Shown: positions 47,507-56,578, numbered from the stretch's first letter. The stretch is 61,906 nucleotides of DNA from Acidobacteriota bacterium (GCA_017994815.1 JAGOJY010000026.1:1-61906); one strand, 5' to 3'. Notes: generated from the letters alone by a model not told the origin. A program made the numbers and translations.

Positions 47507-49774
47507 ATGGGTGAACCAGCCTCGCGATCCGCGTCGGGCACGTCCGGCCGGGCAGGGGCGTCGATCGCGCGTGAGCTGGGCCTCGCGCTCGCGCTGCTCT
47601 TGGCGCTCGCCGCGCTCGGCTACGGCTTCCTGTGGCGTCCCGGCGCCACGCCGTACTCGCCGCACTCGGACTTCATCAGCGAACACGTCTCGACCAAGGA
47701 GGTCCTGTACGACTCCGTCCGCGAGGGACGCGGGATCCCGTTCTGGCGTAGCGACAAGCTCTCGGGCACGGCCGGGCTGATCAACCCCGTTTCGCAGTTC
47801 ACCTACCCGCTGCACGTGCTGTTCTACTTCCTGCCGCCGCTCGCCGCGGCCGGGCCGACGCTCTGGCTGCACTTCCTCGCGGCGGGGATCGTGCTGTACC
47901 TCGCGGGCGCGGCCTTCGGGCTCGGGCCCTGGCCGCGGCTGTTCATGGCCACGGCCGGGGCGTTCGGGTTCAAGCTGATCCTCGCCACGTACGCCGGCTG
48001 GCTGCCGAACATCCCGATGATCGTGTGGTTCCCCGCGCTGTTCGTCGCGGTCTACAACGTGGTGCAGCGTCCCGGCCCGCTCGCGGCGCTGCTCCTGGCC
48101 CTCGCGGGTGCGGTGTGCCTGCACTGCGGCGTGATCCAGCTCGTGTACTACTCGGGCCTGTTCGCGCTGGCCTACGTCGTCCTCGCCCTCGCGGGCCGCC
48201 TGCGCCGCGGCGACGCACGCGGCGCGCTGCGCACGTGCGGCTGGCTCGCCGCGGGCGCGGCGCTGGCGGTGGGCCTGTCGGCGTACCTGCTCCTACCGCT
48301 GGCCTCGGAAGCCGGCCTCGTCTCGCGCAGCCGCACGACCTACGAGTTCTTCCTGAGCCGGCACGCGATCCGGCCGCCGCAGCTCCTGACGTTCGTCCTG
48401 CCCGAGGCGCTCGGCACGCCGCTCGACCACAGCTACCCGGGCGACGAGCTGTGGGAGGACGCGGCCTACTTCGGCGTCGTCCCGCTGGGGCTGGCGATCG
48501 CCGGGGCCGTGCTGGGCTGGCGGCGCCACCCGGTGCGCTTCCTGGTCGGAGCGTTCGCCGCGAGCGTCCTTCTCTCGATGAACACGCCCGTGCTGCGGCT
48601 CTTGTTCGACTACTTCCCCGGATTCCACCTGTTCCGCATCCCGGCGCGGTTCCTGTTCCTGGCCGCGTTCTTCGGCGTGGCGCTGGCCGGCATCGGCCTG
48701 CAGGAAGTCCTGGCGCGCCTGTCGGCGGCCCCCGGTCGCCGGCGCTGGGCCCCGCTCTTGGCGACGGTCCTCGTCCTCGCGGTCGCGGGCGAGGGCGCGT
48801 ACTACGCGCGGCGCTACCTGCAGATGGTCCCGCAAGCCGAGGCGGTGCCGCGGGCGGCGTACGCGGCGTTCCTGGCGCAGGACCACGGCCTGCACCGCGT
48901 GGCGACGGTCGCGCGCTCGATCAACTACGGGTGGGCCGCGCCGCTCGGCCTGCAGCTCATCAACGGCAACGACTCGTTCAACTACCGGCCGTACCAGGAG
49001 TACTTCCAGCTCATGCAGTGGGGGGAGACCAGCGCGACCGCGGCCGGGCCGTGGTTCGACCTCTCGCGCGTGGAGCCCGGGCCGCGCGAGGGCCTGCTGC
49101 GCCTGCGGCGCGATCTTTTGGACGCGCTCAACGTCAAGTACCTCGTGGCGCGCGCGCCGCTGGCGCTGGAGGGCGGGGGGCTCGAGCTGGCCGGCACGTT
49201 CCCGCAACAGCCGACGTTCTACCTGTACCGGGGCCGCGGGACGGCCGACCTGTGGGTCTACCGCAACCCCGGCGCGCTGCCGCGGGCCTTCTTCGCCGGC
49301 CAGGTCGTCGGCGTCCCCGACCGCGACGACGCGATCGTGGCCGAAATCCGCCGCCGCGACCTGCGGCGCTGCGCGGTGGTCGCCGGCGAGGGGGCGTCGA
49401 TCGCGGCGGCGCCGCCCGGCCCCGCCGACACGGTGATCGTCGAGGCGTTCGCGCCGGGCGCGCTGTCGATCGCGACGGCGGGCGGCGGCGAGCGCTTCCT
49501 CGTCGTCAGCGAGACGTGGCACCCGGGCTGGCGCGCGACGCTCGACGGCCGGCCGGCGCGGCTCTACCGCACGAACCTGTCGCTGCTCGGGCTGGTAGTT
49601 CCGGCGGGCAGCCACCGCGTCGAGCTGGTGTTCCGGCCGCTGCGCTGGTCCGCGTCGCTGGCCGCGAGCGTTCTCGCCGCCACGCTGCTGATCGCGCTGG
49701 CGGGGCTGTGCGCGGTGCGCTCGCGCGCCCGGCGCCGGCCAGAAGCGCTGGCCGCGGCGCCGGCCCGGCTATAA
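47507..49774 (+). CDS. YfhO-family polytopic membrane protein
   Basis: 755 residues. About 11-12 membrane helices fill 25-460, with one near the C-terminus. The extracytoplasmic first loop has SPHSDFISEHVSTKE and the family-typical NPVSQFTYPLHVLFYFLP. A beta-rich C-terminal domain carries SETWHPGWRATLDG, a YfhO hallmark. YfhO proteins add sugars to lipoteichoic acid in Bacillota; in diderms the role is not known. Context with lipid-linked sugar synthases suggests surface glycan modification. Confidence 0.85.
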   Translation: MGEPASRSASGTSGRAGASIARELGLALALLLALAALGYGFLWRPGATPYSPHSDFISEHVSTKEVLYDSVREGRGIPFWRSDKLSGTAGLINPVSQFTYPLHVLFYFLPPLAAAGPTLWLHFLAAGIVLYLAGAAFGLGPWPRLFMATAGAFGFKLILATYAGWLPNIPMIVWFPALFVAVYNVVQRPGPLAALLLALAGAVCLHCGVIQLVYYSGLFALAYVVLALAGRLRRGDARGALRTCGWLAAGAALAVGLSAYLLLPLASEAGLVSRSRTTYEFFLSRHAIRPPQLLTFVLPEALGTPLDHSYPGDELWEDAAYFGVVPLGLAIAGAVLGWRRHPVRFLVGAFAASVLLSMNTPVLRLLFDYFPGFHLFRIPARFLFLAAFFGVALAGIGLQEVLARLSAAPGRRRWAPLLATVLVLAVAGEGAYYARRYLQMVPQAEAVPRAAYAAFLAQDHGLHRVATVARSINYGWAAPLGLQLINGNDSFNYRPYQEYFQLMQWGETSATAAGPWFDLSRVEPGPREGLLRLRRDLLDALNVKYLVARAPLALEGGGLELAGTFPQQPTFYLYRGRGTADLWVYRNPGALPRAFFAGQVVGVPDRDDAIVAEIRRRDLRRCAVVAGEGASIAAAPPGPADTVIVEAFAPGALSIATAGGGERFLVVSETWHPGWRATLDGRPARLYRTNLSLLGLVVPAGSHRVELVFRPLRWSASLAASVLAATLLIALAGLCAVRSRARRRPEALAAAPARL

Positions 49775-49775
49775 T
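49770..49775 (+). promoter_or_regulatory. Consensus TATAAT box before the glycosyltransferase at 49792
   Basis: TATAAT followed by CCGCCGCGG, overlapping the end of the YfhO gene. It is 16 bases before the ATG, so any leader would be under 10 bases. This is the only perfect -10 hexamer found at a start in the window. Confidence 0.5.
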
Positions 49776-49791
49776 CCGCCGCGGTGCCGGG

Positions 49792-50631
49792 ATGCTGAAC
49801 GGACAGAAGATCGTGGTCGTGCTGCCGGCGTACAACGCCGAGAGCACGCTCAAGGCGACGCTGGCGGACATCCCGCCCGGCGTGGTGGACGAGGTCCTGC
49901 TCGTCGACGACGGCAGCAGCGACGGCACGGTGCGGCTGGCGCGCGAGCTGGGGCTCAAGGTCCTGGTCCACGAGCGCAACATGGGCTACGGCGCGAACCA
50001 GAAGACCTGCTACCGCGCGGCGCTCGCGGCGGGCGCCGGCGTGATCGTGATGCTGCACCCCGACTACCAGTACAGCCCGCGGCTGGTCCCGGCGATCGCC
50101 GGGATGATCGCCAGCGGCGAGTTCGACGTCGCGCTCGGCTCGCGGATCCTCGGCGTCGGCGCGCTGGCCGGCGGGATGCCGCTCTACAAGTACGTGTCGA
50201 ACCGGTTCCTGACGCTCGCGCAGAACATCCTGTGCAGCCACAAGCTGTCGGAATACCACACCGGTTACCGGGCCTTCTCGCGCGAGGTGCTCGAGGCCCT
50301 GCCGCTGAACGCCAACGGCGACGACTTCATCTTCGACAACCAGATGCTGGCGCAGGCGATCTACGCTGGCTTCCGCATCGGCGAGATCTCCTGCCCGACG
50401 CGCTACTTCCCCGAGGCCTCGTCGATCAACTTCCGCCGCTCGGTGCGCTACGGCCTCGGCGTCATGGCCACGGCCCTCTCGTTCCGGCTCGCACGCTGGG
50501 GCGTGCGGCACGGCCGCATCTTCCCGCGCGCGCTGGACAAGGCGTATCGCCGCGCGCCGGGGCAGGTCGCCGGGGCGTCCGCGGCCGGTCCCGCGGCTCA
50601 GGGACCGCGCCAGTCGCCGGTGGGCCAGTAG
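49792..50631 (+). CDS. Family-2 glycosyltransferase
   Basis: 279 residues. GT2 motifs: VVVLPAYNAESTL, VLLVDDGSSDGT, NMGYGANQKTCY and MLHPDYQYSP, a DPM1/undecaprenyl-phosphate-sugar synthase type. There are no clear membrane helices, unlike the other two GT2 proteins of the region. The ATG is chosen because MLNGQKIVVVLP opens the domain. The last 34 bases overlap the convergent gene ending at 50598; the Ala/Gly/Pro-rich tail there is not conserved-looking. Confidence 0.88.
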   Translation: MLNGQKIVVVLPAYNAESTLKATLADIPPGVVDEVLLVDDGSSDGTVRLARELGLKVLVHERNMGYGANQKTCYRAALAAGAGVIVMLHPDYQYSPRLVPAIAGMIASGEFDVALGSRILGVGALAGGMPLYKYVSNRFLTLAQNILCSHKLSEYHTGYRAFSREVLEALPLNANGDDFIFDNQMLAQAIYAGFRIGEISCPTRYFPEASSINFRRSVRYGLGVMATALSFRLARWGVRHGRIFPRALDKAYRRAPGQVAGASAAGPAAQGPRQSPVGQ

Positions 50632-52271
50632 GCGGTTTCGTCCGCCGGGCGGTGATCGCGCCGCTCCCAGACGATCGTGCGCTCGTTGCGGAAGACCTCG
50701 GGGCAGAGCGGCTCGAAGGCGAAGCGCGTGCCGCGCCACGCCGCGCCGTAGGCGTGTTCGGCCGACCAGCGGTCGAGCAGGACATAGCGCACGCGGTTGC
50801 GCGCGAGGATCCGCGCGATCGCGCCGAGGTCGGCGCGCTCCGGCGGCCCGAACAGCATCTGCACGAACTCCAGCTTGCGCGCGCGCTCGATCGTCTGCGC
50901 GCCGTGGCCCTCGAACACGGTGAGGCCGGTCCGGCCCGGGACCAGCACCGCCACCAGGCGCGAGGCCAGCACGACGTCACCGTCGCCGCCGTGCTCGTCG
51001 ATCCAAAGCAGCGCGGCGTCGTTGTCGCGCGGGAGGTAGTCCCCCGGCGAGTGCCGCGCGGGCTGGTTCAGCATCGCGACGAGCTGCGCCCCCGCGCCGA
51101 TCACGCCGGCGACGAGGACGACCGCCACCGCGGCGCGCGCGCCCAGCAGCGCGCCGGCGCCGGCGGCCGCCGCGCGCTCGAGCAGCGCCGAGAAGAGCAG
51201 CGCCCCGAGCAGGGCCAGCGGGACCTGCAGGCCCCAGACGTGCTTGACCGTGAAGCCGACGGGCAGGTGCGTCGCGACGAGCCCGATCACGACCCACGCC
51301 GCGAGCAGCCAGACCCCGCGGTGCGCGCGGCGCACGAACGGCGCCGCCACGGCGATCGCGGCCGGCAGGAGCAGCGGCGCGAGCCCGAGCAGGGTGGCCG
51401 GGATGCTCGGCGGGACGATGTCCCAGCCGAGCCGCGACAGCACCGGGTCGAGCCGCGTCACGCCGAAACCGTACGCGGCGTAGGGGACCGCGAGCGCGCC
51501 GAACAGCGCCAGCCCCGGCAGGCGGCGCATCCCCGACAGGAGCGTCCACGAGAGCGCGACCGCGAGCACGATCGGGATCTCGTACAGGTGCACGGCGCTC
51601 ATCAGCAACGCCCAGAGCCCGCCGAGCGCGGCATCGCGCAGCCGCCCGCCGTCGAGGTAGCGGTGGAACGCCCGCAGCGATTCCAGCATCAGCGCCAGGC
51701 CGATCGGCAGCGTGAGGAACAGGCTCAGACCGCCGTGCAGCAGGCTCGCCTCCACGGCCCACAGGTCGATGGCGTGCGACGGGTCGGGGGCGCCCCGGGC
51801 CTGGCCCGTGGCCCAGCCCAGGCCGGCCGCGCCCGCGCAGAGCGCGAGCGCCAGCAGGCGCGCGCGGCGATCCCCGGTGAACTCCGCGAACAGGCGGTAG
51901 GCGCTGACCAGCATCGCGGCGCAGCCCAGCGCGTGCAGCGCGTACCAGACCGCGAGCGGGGCCAGCCCGGTCCACTTCGCCAGCGTGCCCATCAGCCAGA
52001 ACAGCGGCAGGAACAGCACCCGCGCGTGTGGCTCGCTGGTGAACATGTCGCGGAACAGGAAGTGCCCGTCCTCGGCCTGGCGGATCCAGGCAAAGTACCC
52101 GTGGTAGTCGAGGCGGTACCCGCCGACGAAGCCGAGGAACCGCGAGTCCGGCAGCGCTTGGCGGAAGCCCTGGACGACCGGCGCGAACACCAGCGCCACG
52201 AACAGGAGCACCGCGCCCGCGAGGACCAGCCGCTCGCCGCGCGAGATTCCCCGCGCCGGACCCGACGCCAT
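50598..52271 (-). CDS. Polytopic membrane protein of unknown function
   Basis: 557 residues, about 11-12 membrane helices, starting after a short basic N-terminus (GISRGERLVLAGAVLLFV). The first extracytoplasmic loop is YRLDYHGYFAWIRQAEDGHF, and a soluble C-terminal part (about 440-557) is rich in Asp and Arg. The helix count and acidic/aromatic first loop resemble GT-C glycosyltransferases, but no motif proves it. The ATG at 52271 follows GGGAGG at good spacing, with a TATAAG box 20 bases upstream. Divergent from the SGNH gene. Confidence 0.7.
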   Translation of the reverse strand: MASGPARGISRGERLVLAGAVLLFVALVFAPVVQGFRQALPDSRFLGFVGGYRLDYHGYFAWIRQAEDGHFLFRDMFTSEPHARVLFLPLFWLMGTLAKWTGLAPLAVWYALHALGCAAMLVSAYRLFAEFTGDRRARLLALALCAGAAGLGWATGQARGAPDPSHAIDLWAVEASLLHGGLSLFLTLPIGLALMLESLRAFHRYLDGGRLRDAALGGLWALLMSAVHLYEIPIVLAVALSWTLLSGMRRLPGLALFGALAVPYAAYGFGVTRLDPVLSRLGWDIVPPSIPATLLGLAPLLLPAAIAVAAPFVRRAHRGVWLLAAWVVIGLVATHLPVGFTVKHVWGLQVPLALLGALLFSALLERAAAAGAGALLGARAAVAVVLVAGVIGAGAQLVAMLNQPARHSPGDYLPRDNDAALLWIDEHGGDGDVVLASRLVAVLVPGRTGLTVFEGHGAQTIERARKLEFVQMLFGPPERADLGAIARILARNRVRYVLLDRWSAEHAYGAAWRGTRFAFEPLCPEVFRNERTIVWERRDHRPADETAYWPTGDWRGP

Positions 52272-52290
52272 CGCCACCTCCCGCGCGACA

Positions 52291-52334
52291 CTTATACGAC
52301 ACCCGGCCGATTTCCGGGGACCCGGCAGTAAGAT
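52291..52334. promoter_or_regulatory. Divergent -10 boxes for the genes at 52271 and 52342
   Basis: Minus strand: TATAAG (52296-52291), with a normal leader and Shine-Dalgarno. Plus strand: TAAGAT (52329-52334), then TCCGGCC, then ATG, 7 bases apart, so leaderless-like. The boxes sit 33 bases apart. Confidence 0.45.
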
Positions 52335-52341
52335 TCCGGCC

Positions 52342-53637
52342 ATGGTGCGCCTGCGCATCACCCTCGTGTCGCTGCTCCTGGCCCTGCTCGCGTTCGAGCT
52401 GGCCGGGCGCCTCGTGGTCCGGCCGGCGCCGATGGCGTGGGGCACTCTTCTCGGCCGCGACCTGCCCCCGCTGCGGGTGCTCCCGGCGGACCTCGCCCCG
52501 CCGCCCGATCCGCCGTCACGCTCGGCGCGCCCGGCGACCCTGACCGGGCCGACGCCGGACGACCCGTGGTGGCGCGGCATGGTCGTCAAGGGGGTCAAGG
52601 TCGCCCGCAGCGATCTCTGGGGCCGGCTGCGCGAGGACCCGGTCACCGGCTGGGCGATCGAGGAGTACGCGGTCTCGGCCAACGGCTGGTTCCGCTCGAA
52701 CAACCTCGGCGCGCGCCGCGACGAGGACCTGCCGCGCGAGCGGGCGCCGGGCCGCTCCCGCGTGCTCGCCTTCGGCGACTCGTACTGCCAGGGCAGCCGG
52801 CTGCCGCAGGAAGAAACGTGGTCGGTGGCGCTGGAGACGCTGATGCCGGCGTTCGAGGTCGCGAACTTCGGCGTCGACGCCTACAGCACGGGGCAGGCCG
52901 TCCTGCGCTACGAGCAGGTCCGCGACCGGCTGGACCACGACGCGGCCCTGTTCCTCGTCCCGCCGACCGTGGACCTGTGGCGCGACATCAGCATCGTGCG
53001 CTCGCTCGCGTCCTCGTGGAAGGTCTACACGCTGACGCCGCGGTTCGTCGTCGAGAACGGCGAGGCGGCGCTGGCACCGCGGCCGTACACCTCCGCCGCC
53101 GCGTTCTACGCCGACAACCGGGCCGGGCTGACCCCCGGCGTGCGCAGCTTCCTGCGGGCCTACGACCCGTACTACGTGCCGGCGCTGTACGAGGACGTGC
53201 CGCTCGTCGGCCGCTCGCTGTGGGTCAAGCTCGCCCTGCGCGCGTACGGGATCAACCGCCAACGGCAGATCACGCGAACGGTGTTCGACGACCCGGACTC
53301 CGAGGCCTGGTCCGTGACCCGCGCCGCGCTGCGGCGCGCGGCGCGCGGTGCCGCGCAGCGGCAGGCGCACGTGATCGTGGCGCTGTTGCCCTCGTACGAC
53401 GACGTGGTCGCGCGCGGCAGGCGCCCGGAGTTCCTGCGGTCGTGGAACGAGGGCGTCCGGCGCTTGCGGGACGACGGCCTCGACGTGATCGACCTCCTCC
53501 CGCCGCTCGTGGCCCGGGCGCGGGAACTGGACCTGGCGTACGACGACTCGCACTACGGGCCGCGCGCCAGTCGGCTGGTCGCGGAAGCGCTGCGCGAGCC
53601 GCTCGTGCGGCTCAAGCAGCAGCGCGCCGCGCGCTAG
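52342..53637 (+). CDS. SGNH/GDSL-like hydrolase, membrane anchored
   Basis: 431 residues. An N-terminal hydrophobic anchor (about 5-22), a Pro-rich linker, then an SGNH-like domain: nucleophile S147 in LAFGDSYCQG and the Asp-His pair D401/H404 in YDDSHYGPRAS. Enzymes of this group often add or remove acetyl groups on surface polysaccharides, so it fits the surrounding glycan genes. The substrate is not known. It lies between two polytopic-protein and sulfatase-fold genes. Confidence 0.78.
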   Translation: MVRLRITLVSLLLALLAFELAGRLVVRPAPMAWGTLLGRDLPPLRVLPADLAPPPDPPSRSARPATLTGPTPDDPWWRGMVVKGVKVARSDLWGRLREDPVTGWAIEEYAVSANGWFRSNNLGARRDEDLPRERAPGRSRVLAFGDSYCQGSRLPQEETWSVALETLMPAFEVANFGVDAYSTGQAVLRYEQVRDRLDHDAALFLVPPTVDLWRDISIVRSLASSWKVYTLTPRFVVENGEAALAPRPYTSAAAFYADNRAGLTPGVRSFLRAYDPYYVPALYEDVPLVGRSLWVKLALRAYGINRQRQITRTVFDDPDSEAWSVTRAALRRAARGAAQRQAHVIVALLPSYDDVVARGRRPEFLRSWNEGVRRLRDDGLDVIDLLPPLVARARELDLAYDDSHYGPRASRLVAEALREPLVRLKQQRAAR

Positions 53638-53650
53638 GCCCGCGTCGAAG

Positions 53651-55009
53651 CTACTGGACGTAGCCCAGCGAACGCAGCTTCTCCGCGTCGGCGGGCTCCA
53701 CCGTCTGCTCGTGGGTGACGGCGGGAGCCGACTCGCGCCAGGCGCGCAGGCTCGCGGCCAGGCGTTCGGCGTCGGCGCGCCGGCGCGAGACGAGGTTGGC
53801 CCGCTCGCCGGGGTCGGTCGCCAGGTCGTACAGCTCGTACGAGTTCTCCGCCTGCGCCTCGATGTACTTCAAGGACCCCGAGCGCACCGCGGACTTGTCC
53901 CCCTCGACGCGGAACCGCCCCTCGAGACCGCTCTTGTACTGGCGCCGCTGCAGGAAGATCTCGCGATCGGGCGCGAGCGCCGCGCCGTCGCGCATCGCCG
54001 GGACGAGGCTGATCCCGGTCATCCCCGGGAGCAGCCGCAGCCCGAGCAGGTCGAGCAGCGTCGGCATCAGGTCGGCAAGCTCCACCGGACCGCGCAGGCG
54101 CAGCCCGGCCGGCAGGTGCCCGGGCCAGCGCACCACGAGCGGCACCCGCACCGACTCCTCGTACAGGTGCAGGTCGTGCCAGGCCCAGCCGTGCTGCATG
54201 AACTCCTCGCCGTGATCGCCGACCATGATCACCAGCGTCTCGTCATCGACGTGCTCGAGCAGGCGCGCGACCGCGTCGTCGGTTTCGCGGATCTCGCCGT
54301 CGTAGGCGGCGAGGCTGTGCGCGACCGGGTCGTCCTTGTCCGCCGGGAACATCGTGTCGTACGGGGCGGGGGGGTGGTACGGCCAGTGCGGGTCGAAGTA
54401 GTGCACCCACAGGAACAGCGGTTCCGCGTCGTCGCTGTTGGCGCGCAGCCACGCCACAGCCTCCTTGGTCGTCACCACGGCGTCCTGGTCGAACGCGCCC
54501 GGGACGGGGTGGCCTTCCCAGCGGGTCGCGCGGAACTCGCCGCGCTTGGTGCCGAAATCGTCGTTGTAGTCGTTGAAGCCCTGCGCGAGGCCGAACTTGC
54601 CGTGGACGGCGAACGAGCTGACGACGGCGCCCGTGCGGTAGCCGTTGTCGCGCAGCACCTCGGCCAGCGTGACGAACTCCTCCCGCAGCAACTGGCCGTT
54701 CTTGGCGAAGCCGTGGGCGAGCGGCGCGAGCGAGGTGAACATCGTCGCGTGCGCCGGCCCGGTGGTCGGCATCGGGCAGTAGGTCTCCTCGAACAGCACC
54801 CCCTGCGCGGCGAACTTCTCCATTTCGGGGGTCGTGGGCTTCCCGTAGCCGTAGGCCGAGCAGTGGTCGGCGCGCAACGTGTCCAGCGTGATGAACAGCA
54901 CGTCGGGGTGCTGCGGGTTGTGCGTGCGGCGCACGCCGCACCCCGCGCTGGCCGCGACGAGGCACAAGATCACCCCGACCGAGCAGCGCGATCGAAACGC
55001 GTTCCCCAT
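53651..55009 (-). CDS. Sulfatase-fold lipoprotein lacking the formylglycine cysteine
   Basis: 452 residues. Lipobox ending at C24 (VAASAGC). The sulfatase/alkaline-phosphatase fold is clear: DVLFITLDTLRADH at the metal site, MVGDHGEEF and WAWHDLHLYEE. At the position of the catalytic Cys in C-x-P-S-R the sequence is PTTGPAHATM, giving Thr (T83). Such Thr forms are seen in phosphotransferases and phosphonate-type hydrolases, so a sulfatase activity is doubtful. The ATG at 55009 follows GGGAGAGAG and starts the signal peptide; an upstream ATG at 55045 lies inside a CATAAT box. Confidence 0.85.
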   Translation of the reverse strand: MGNAFRSRCSVGVILCLVAASAGCGVRRTHNPQHPDVLFITLDTLRADHCSAYGYGKPTTPEMEKFAAQGVLFEETYCPMPTTGPAHATMFTSLAPLAHGFAKNGQLLREEFVTLAEVLRDNGYRTGAVVSSFAVHGKFGLAQGFNDYNDDFGTKRGEFRATRWEGHPVPGAFDQDAVVTTKEAVAWLRANSDDAEPLFLWVHYFDPHWPYHPPAPYDTMFPADKDDPVAHSLAAYDGEIRETDDAVARLLEHVDDETLVIMVGDHGEEFMQHGWAWHDLHLYEESVRVPLVVRWPGHLPAGLRLRGPVELADLMPTLLDLLGLRLLPGMTGISLVPAMRDGAALAPDREIFLQRRQYKSGLEGRFRVEGDKSAVRSGSLKYIEAQAENSYELYDLATDPGERANLVSRRRADAERLAASLRAWRESAPAVTHEQTVEPADAEKLRSLGYVQ

Positions 55010-55076
55010 GCTCTCTCCCGGCAGACCCTCGGTCCCGCGGCCCATTATGCCCGGCCGGCGCCCGCTGTCGAAGGAA

Positions 55077-56114
55077 TCAGCCCCGCGGGCCGGCGCCGGT
55101 GCCGCGGTGGCGGCGGATCGCCGCGGTCAAAGGCGCCGCGAGCAGCAAGCGCCAGCGCCGCCGCGAGAGCACGCGCACCGCGGCGCGCAACGGCCGCGGC
55201 ACCGGTCCGCGGAACGCCGCCACGTCGATCTCGCCGACCGGGCGCAGGTAGATGTCGGAGCGGCCGCGCTCGACCCGCGCCAGGTAGTCCCAGTCCACCA
55301 GGTCCTCGGTCCGGCCGGCGAGCGATTCGCGCCACGCGGAGCGCGGGACCATCCCGTGCGGGGCCATGCGTCCGACGGTCCCCAGGCAGCGCCGGCAGGC
55401 CGGCAGGGGATCGCGCGCCGCGAGGTAGGCGGCGAGCCGCGGCCCGAGTTCCGGGCCCTCGCCGATCGTGACACCGTTCACGCGCTCGGCGCCGGGTTCC
55501 GGGACGCCGTCGGCCGCGCTGCCCGACACCGCGCGCGTGCACTTGTAGAAGTAACCGTCCCACGCGACGTGGCAGCGCAGGGCGTGTGCCTCCTCGCACG
55601 CGGCGTAGATGCGGCGCACGAGGGCGGGGTCGGCCGATCCGTTCGCGGAGTAGTTCTCGCGGAAAGCGTCGAACGAGACCACGATCAGGTCCGCGCCGTG
55701 CGCGAGCGCCTTGCGCCGCCAGTCGGCGAGCTGCTCGCGCCTCGGCTCCGAGGAGGGATAGGCCGAGACACGCACCTCGTCGACCGCGGACCAGAACGCG
55801 GCCGGCATCTCCGAGAGCAGCCGCCCGTTCGTCAGGACCACGATCCGGTCGGCGATCGCCGCACGGCGGACCTCGCGCAGGAGCCGGGGCAGCTCGGGGT
55901 GGAGCAGCGGCTCGCCGCCCTGCACCCTCGCCGCCCGCGCGTGGTACACCGCCGCAAGGCGCGAGAGGTCGCGCCGGACCGCGTCGATGTCGGCGAACGA
56001 GGGCGGCATCACGGGGGAGAACGCCACGCACCCGCGGCACGACTGGTTGCAGTGGCGCGCGGCGAGGACGCTGATCGAGGCCCCGGAAATCCTGCCTTCA
56101 CGCAGCGTCGCCAC
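55077..56114 (-). CDS. Radical SAM protein
   Basis: 345 residues. The 4Fe-4S triad is CNQSCRGC (C22, C26, C29), near the N-terminus, followed by the SAM-binding GGEPLLHPEL region. Further Cys residues (CEEAH, YKCTRA, ACRRCLG) suggest a second cluster region like SPASM/Twitch domains. The start is uncertain: GTG at 56114 is given, and a CTG overlapping the tsaE stop (56129) is possible. It is 11 bases after tsaE but seems functionally unrelated. The substrate is unknown; peptide or surface-sugar modification are options. Confidence 0.8.
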   Translation of the reverse strand: MATLREGRISGASISVLAARHCNQSCRGCVAFSPVMPPSFADIDAVRRDLSRLAAVYHARAARVQGGEPLLHPELPRLLREVRRAAIADRIVVLTNGRLLSEMPAAFWSAVDEVRVSAYPSSEPRREQLADWRRKALAHGADLIVVSFDAFRENYSANGSADPALVRRIYAACEEAHALRCHVAWDGYFYKCTRAVSGSAADGVPEPGAERVNGVTIGEGPELGPRLAAYLAARDPLPACRRCLGTVGRMAPHGMVPRSAWRESLAGRTEDLVDWDYLARVERGRSDIYLRPVGEIDVAAFRGPVPRPLRAAVRVLSRRRWRLLLAAPLTAAIRRHRGTGAGPRG

Positions 56115-56125
56115 TTTCGCGCCGA

Positions 56126-56578
56126 TCAGGCGCCGGCCGGCGGGACGATGACCAAGGAGCGCGCGTCCGGCTCGGCGATCTCCGCCGTCGCGATCACGAC
56201 GCGCCAGCCCGCGCCGCGCAGCACCGCCGGCAGGCGCTCGCCCCACTCGACCGCGACGACCCAGCCGCGCGCGAGCGCCTCGTCGATGCCGAGATCGTCG
56301 ATGCCCGCGCCCTCGGCGAGCCGGTACAGGTCCACGTGCAGGAGCGACAGGCGCCCTCCGGCGTGCTCGATCGCCAGCACGAACGAGGGGGAGGCGATCG
56401 AGTCCGGCGGGTGCCCGAGCCCCTCGGCGAGCCCGCGCACGAACACGGTCTTGCCGGCGCCGAGCTCGCCCTCCAGCGAGACCAGCGCCCCCGGTTCCAG
56501 CCGCAGCCCCAGCTCGCGCCCGCGGCGCTCGGTCTCCGCTTCACCGCGGCAGAGCACCGCGAGCGGCGCGGCGCTCAA
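56126..56578 (-). CDS. tsaE: tRNA t6A threonylcarbamoyladenosine ATPase subunit TsaE
   Basis: 150 residues, normal length. Part of the TsaBDE complex that makes t6A37 in ANN-decoding tRNAs. Walker A GELGAGKTVFVRG, the SPSF motif (IASPSFVLAIEH) and HVDLYRL are family hallmarks, with VVAVEWGERLP near the C-terminus. TTG start overlaps the nnrD stop by 4 bases (TTGA). The nnrD-tsaE pair is widely conserved. Confidence 0.95.
   Translation of the reverse strand: MSAAPLAVLCRGEAETERRGRELGLRLEPGALVSLEGELGAGKTVFVRGLAEGLGHPPDSIASPSFVLAIEHAGGRLSLLHVDLYRLAEGAGIDDLGIDEALARGWVVAVEWGERLPAVLRGAGWRVVIATAEIAEPDARSLVIVPPAGA

Noticed and set aside
55010..55045. Upstream ATG at 55045 for the sulfatase-fold gene
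   Set aside because: It is part of a CATAAT box, and the ATG at 55009 has a better ribosome binding site and begins the lipoprotein signal.
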